Shown here one piece after another: positions 6,315 to 7,959 of a DNA stretch of 7,959 nucleotides. A program made the translations under genes and the position numbers. Source of the DNA: JBDSEG01 sp039920165. Lineage in GTDB: Bacteria > Pseudomonadota > Gammaproteobacteria > Burkholderiales > Burkholderiaceae_C. The stretch is from NCBI GenBank assembly GCA_039920165.1, contig JBDSEG010000343.1:1-7959 (forward strand), written 5' to 3'. Under the pieces are notes generated by a model. The model was not told the DNA's origin, did not search any database, and was given only the letters and a program-made list of their open reading frames with translations. Position 1 is the stretch's first letter, and each line of letters opens with the position of its first letter.

Positions 6315-7805
6315 TCAGTCGCGGACGAAATCGAGGTGGCGTTGTTCGAGGTCGACGGCTCGCAGCCGAACGCGCAGCTTGTCGCCTACATCGAGACCGG
6401 CATGGCCCTCGACCACCCGTCCTTCGACCAGTGGTGAAGCGATGCGAACGAAGACCCCCTTTGCCACCGCACCGGTGACAACGGCGTCGAAGCGCTCGCC
6501 GATGCGTTCGCGCAGCAGCCAGGCGCCGGCCGCCTTGAGGACGCGTCGCTCGACTGTCGAGGCGCTGTCTTCCTGGAGCGTGCAGTGCTCGGCAATGGCC
6601 TGGAGTTGCGCAAGCGAATAGGGGGCCGGCTGGCCGGCGAGCGTGGCCTTGACGAGGCGCTGCGTCACCAGGTCGACATAGCGTCGGTTCGGCGCGGTCG
6701 AGTGCGCATAGTCGTTCACCGCGAGGCCGAAATGGCCGGCCGGCGGCGCGTGCGGGCCAGCGGCGGCGTAGGCGCCGGAGCCGAGCAGCTTGACGACCGC
6801 GAGCGAGAGCTCCTCGAACCCGGCCGGGTCGGCCGCACGGCGCGCGCCCAGAAACGCATCGAGCGCCCGCGCGTCGGGCTCGACCGGCAGCTCGACGTCG
6901 TGCTGCGCCGCGAGGTCGACCAGCCGGTCCCAGCGACGCGGCTCTTGAAGCACGCGGCGCAGCGAGGGCTGGCCGCGTTCCAGCAGGAAGCGCGCGGTCG
7001 CGCCGTTGGCGGCGATCATCAGATCGGCGATCAGGTCCTTGGCGCGGTTCTTCCGGTCCGCGCGCAGATCGACCAGTCGGCCTTCGCTGAAAACCGGCCG
7101 GGCCTGCGCGGTTGCGATATTGAGCGCGCCGCGCTGGTGTCGCCACCGGCGCAGGCGCTGCGCTGCGCCATCGTGCAGGCGCAGCTGATCCTGCAGCGCT
7201 GCACTCGCAGCGACTTCGGGCGGCGCGGCGGACGACCCGTCGAGCCAGCCGGCCACGCTGTCGTAATCGAGCTTGGCCTGGTTGCGGACGCGGGCCCGAT
7301 AGAGCTGCGCAGTGGTGACGGCGCCGTCGCGGTCAATATCCATCTCGACCACCACGGCTAGCCGGTCTTCGCCTTCGCCGAGTGAGGTGAGGTCGTTGGA
7401 CAAGCGCGGCGGCAGCATCGGAAAGACGCCCGCGGCTGTATAGACCGAGGTGGTGTTCGCGGCGGCATGCGAATCGAGCTCGCCGTCGCGCGGCACCCGC
7501 GACGCCACATCGGCCACCGCAACGGCGAGCCGCACCGCATCGCCCTCCAGCGCCTGCGCCCAACTCAGCTGATCGAGGTCGAGCGTATCGGCGTTGTCGA
7601 TCGAGAACCACAAGCGCTCGCGCAGATCCCGCAAATCGTCGTCGTTCACTGCAGCGTCGACGCCAGCGGGCAAAGCCTGCACCTCGGCCATCACCGCGGG
7701 CGCGAACTCGGGATCCAGGCCGTGGCTGCGCATCTCGAATGCGGCAATGCGGGGGAGGTCGGGTGTGTCCATGGGCGGATGCCGTCCATCCATTGTGCGG
7801 GGCAT
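6315..7805 (-). CDS. RNB-domain ribonuclease (RNase II/R superfamily, short form)
   Basis: This is a probable 3'-5' exoribonuclease of 496 aa, shorter than E. coli RNase II (644 aa) or RNase R (813 aa). Seen: a short N-terminal segment at 1-64 with no evident cold-shock domains; the RNB metal site SIDNADTLDLDQLS at 68-81; AVADVASRV at 96-104; HAAANTTSVYTAAGVFPMLP at 113-132; the RNA-binding motif STAPNRRYVDLVTQRL at 369-384, equivalent to the HSTSPIRRYxDL region of RNase II; and a C-terminal S1-like domain at about 436-495. The four acidic positions of RNase II (D201, D207, D209, D210) align with D70, D76, D78 and Gln79, so the last is replaced. Three start codons are possible: 7805, 7793 and 7772; the last has GGACGG 9 nt upstream and may be the true one (485 aa). 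The gene converges on the beta-helix gene with a 13-bp gap and has only about 40 bp of upstream space before the tRNA terminator. It may act in RNA turnover; its substrates are unknown. Confidence 0.9.
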   Translation of the reverse strand: MPRTMDGRHPPMDTPDLPRIAAFEMRSHGLDPEFAPAVMAEVQALPAGVDAAVNDDDLRDLRERLWFSIDNADTLDLDQLSWAQALEGDAVRLAVAVADVASRVPRDGELDSHAAANTTSVYTAAGVFPMLPPRLSNDLTSLGEGEDRLAVVVEMDIDRDGAVTTAQLYRARVRNQAKLDYDSVAGWLDGSSAAPPEVAASAALQDQLRLHDGAAQRLRRWRHQRGALNIATAQARPVFSEGRLVDLRADRKNRAKDLIADLMIAANGATARFLLERGQPSLRRVLQEPRRWDRLVDLAAQHDVELPVEPDARALDAFLGARRAADPAGFEELSLAVVKLLGSGAYAAAGPHAPPAGHFGLAVNDYAHSTAPNRRYVDLVTQRLVKATLAGQPAPYSLAQLQAIAEHCTLQEDSASTVERRVLKAAGAWLLRERIGERFDAVVTGAVAKGVFVRIASPLVEGRVVEGHAGLDVGDKLRVRLRAVDLEQRHLDFVRD

Positions 7806-7846
7806 CGACGCTGGCCGCTGCGAATGACCGGAGTGCGCGGATCAGC

Positions 7847-7883
7847 AAAAAGGCACTCGAGCGATGAACGCGTCGAGTGCCTT
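7847..7883 (-). terminator. Rho-independent terminator of the tRNA transcript
   Basis: Perfect 11-bp arms, AAGGCACTCGA (7850-7860) and TCGAGTGCCTT (7873-7883), enclose a 12-nt loop. Read on the minus strand the hairpin is followed by a run of T (7851 to 7847). It begins 15 nt after the encoded CCA of the tRNA, so it ends that transcript and separates it from the nuclease gene. Confidence 0.88.
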
Positions 7884-7898
7884 GATGGCGTGTGAATT

Positions 7899-7959
<61 letters not shown>

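Noticed and set aside
6007..7146. Minus-strand 379-codon frame overlapping the RNB and beta-helix genes
   Set aside because: It crosses two well-supported genes in a different frame and is Arg/Ala/Pro-rich without motifs.

Overview
The window is uniformly GC-rich, with about two thirds G+C judged by eye. It looks like chromosomal DNA of a free-living betaproteobacterium, possibly Rhodocyclales/Zoogloeaceae or Burkholderiales. This rests on the short H-NS paralogue with a basic linker, the style of the membrane-anchored multi-PAS histidine kinase and the short RNB nuclease. The taxonomic guess is inference from protein style only. There is no insertion sequence, integrase, CRISPR array, origin or phage module.

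Layout from left to right: (1) a minus-strand sensor histidine kinase (2134 down to the left edge) whose C-terminal end lies outside the window; its reading frame has no stop and runs off the edge. (2) A 172-bp divergent intergenic region with a perfect 12-bp GC-rich inverted repeat. (3) A plus-strand pair joined by an ATGA overlap: a signal-less GH19-type chitinase/lysozyme-like protein and a glycine betaine/choline-type ABC transporter polypeptide that fuses the substrate-binding protein to the permease; no ATPase gene is in view. (4) A 228-bp region with a nested inverted repeat and a candidate promoter, leading into (5) a tight plus-strand pair: an H-NS-family nucleoid protein and a membrane protein with a bactofilin-like beta-helical repeat domain. 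(6) Converging on them with a 13-bp gap, a minus-strand RNB-domain (RNase II/R superfamily) nuclease. (7) At the right edge, a minus-strand tRNA with anticodon CAU (5' part outside the window), followed by a clear Rho-independent terminator.

How the genes might work together is mostly inference. The betaine transporter, the wall-active hydrolase and possibly the beta-helical envelope protein all suit osmotic or envelope homeostasis, but only adjacency supports this. The sensor kinase is transcribed away from the transporter and its output partner is not visible. I found no clearly new multi-gene system. The items most worth a second look are the coupled hydrolase-transporter pair, the ATPase-less transporter, the hns/beta-helix pair with its structured leader, and the non-canonical metal site of the RNB protein.
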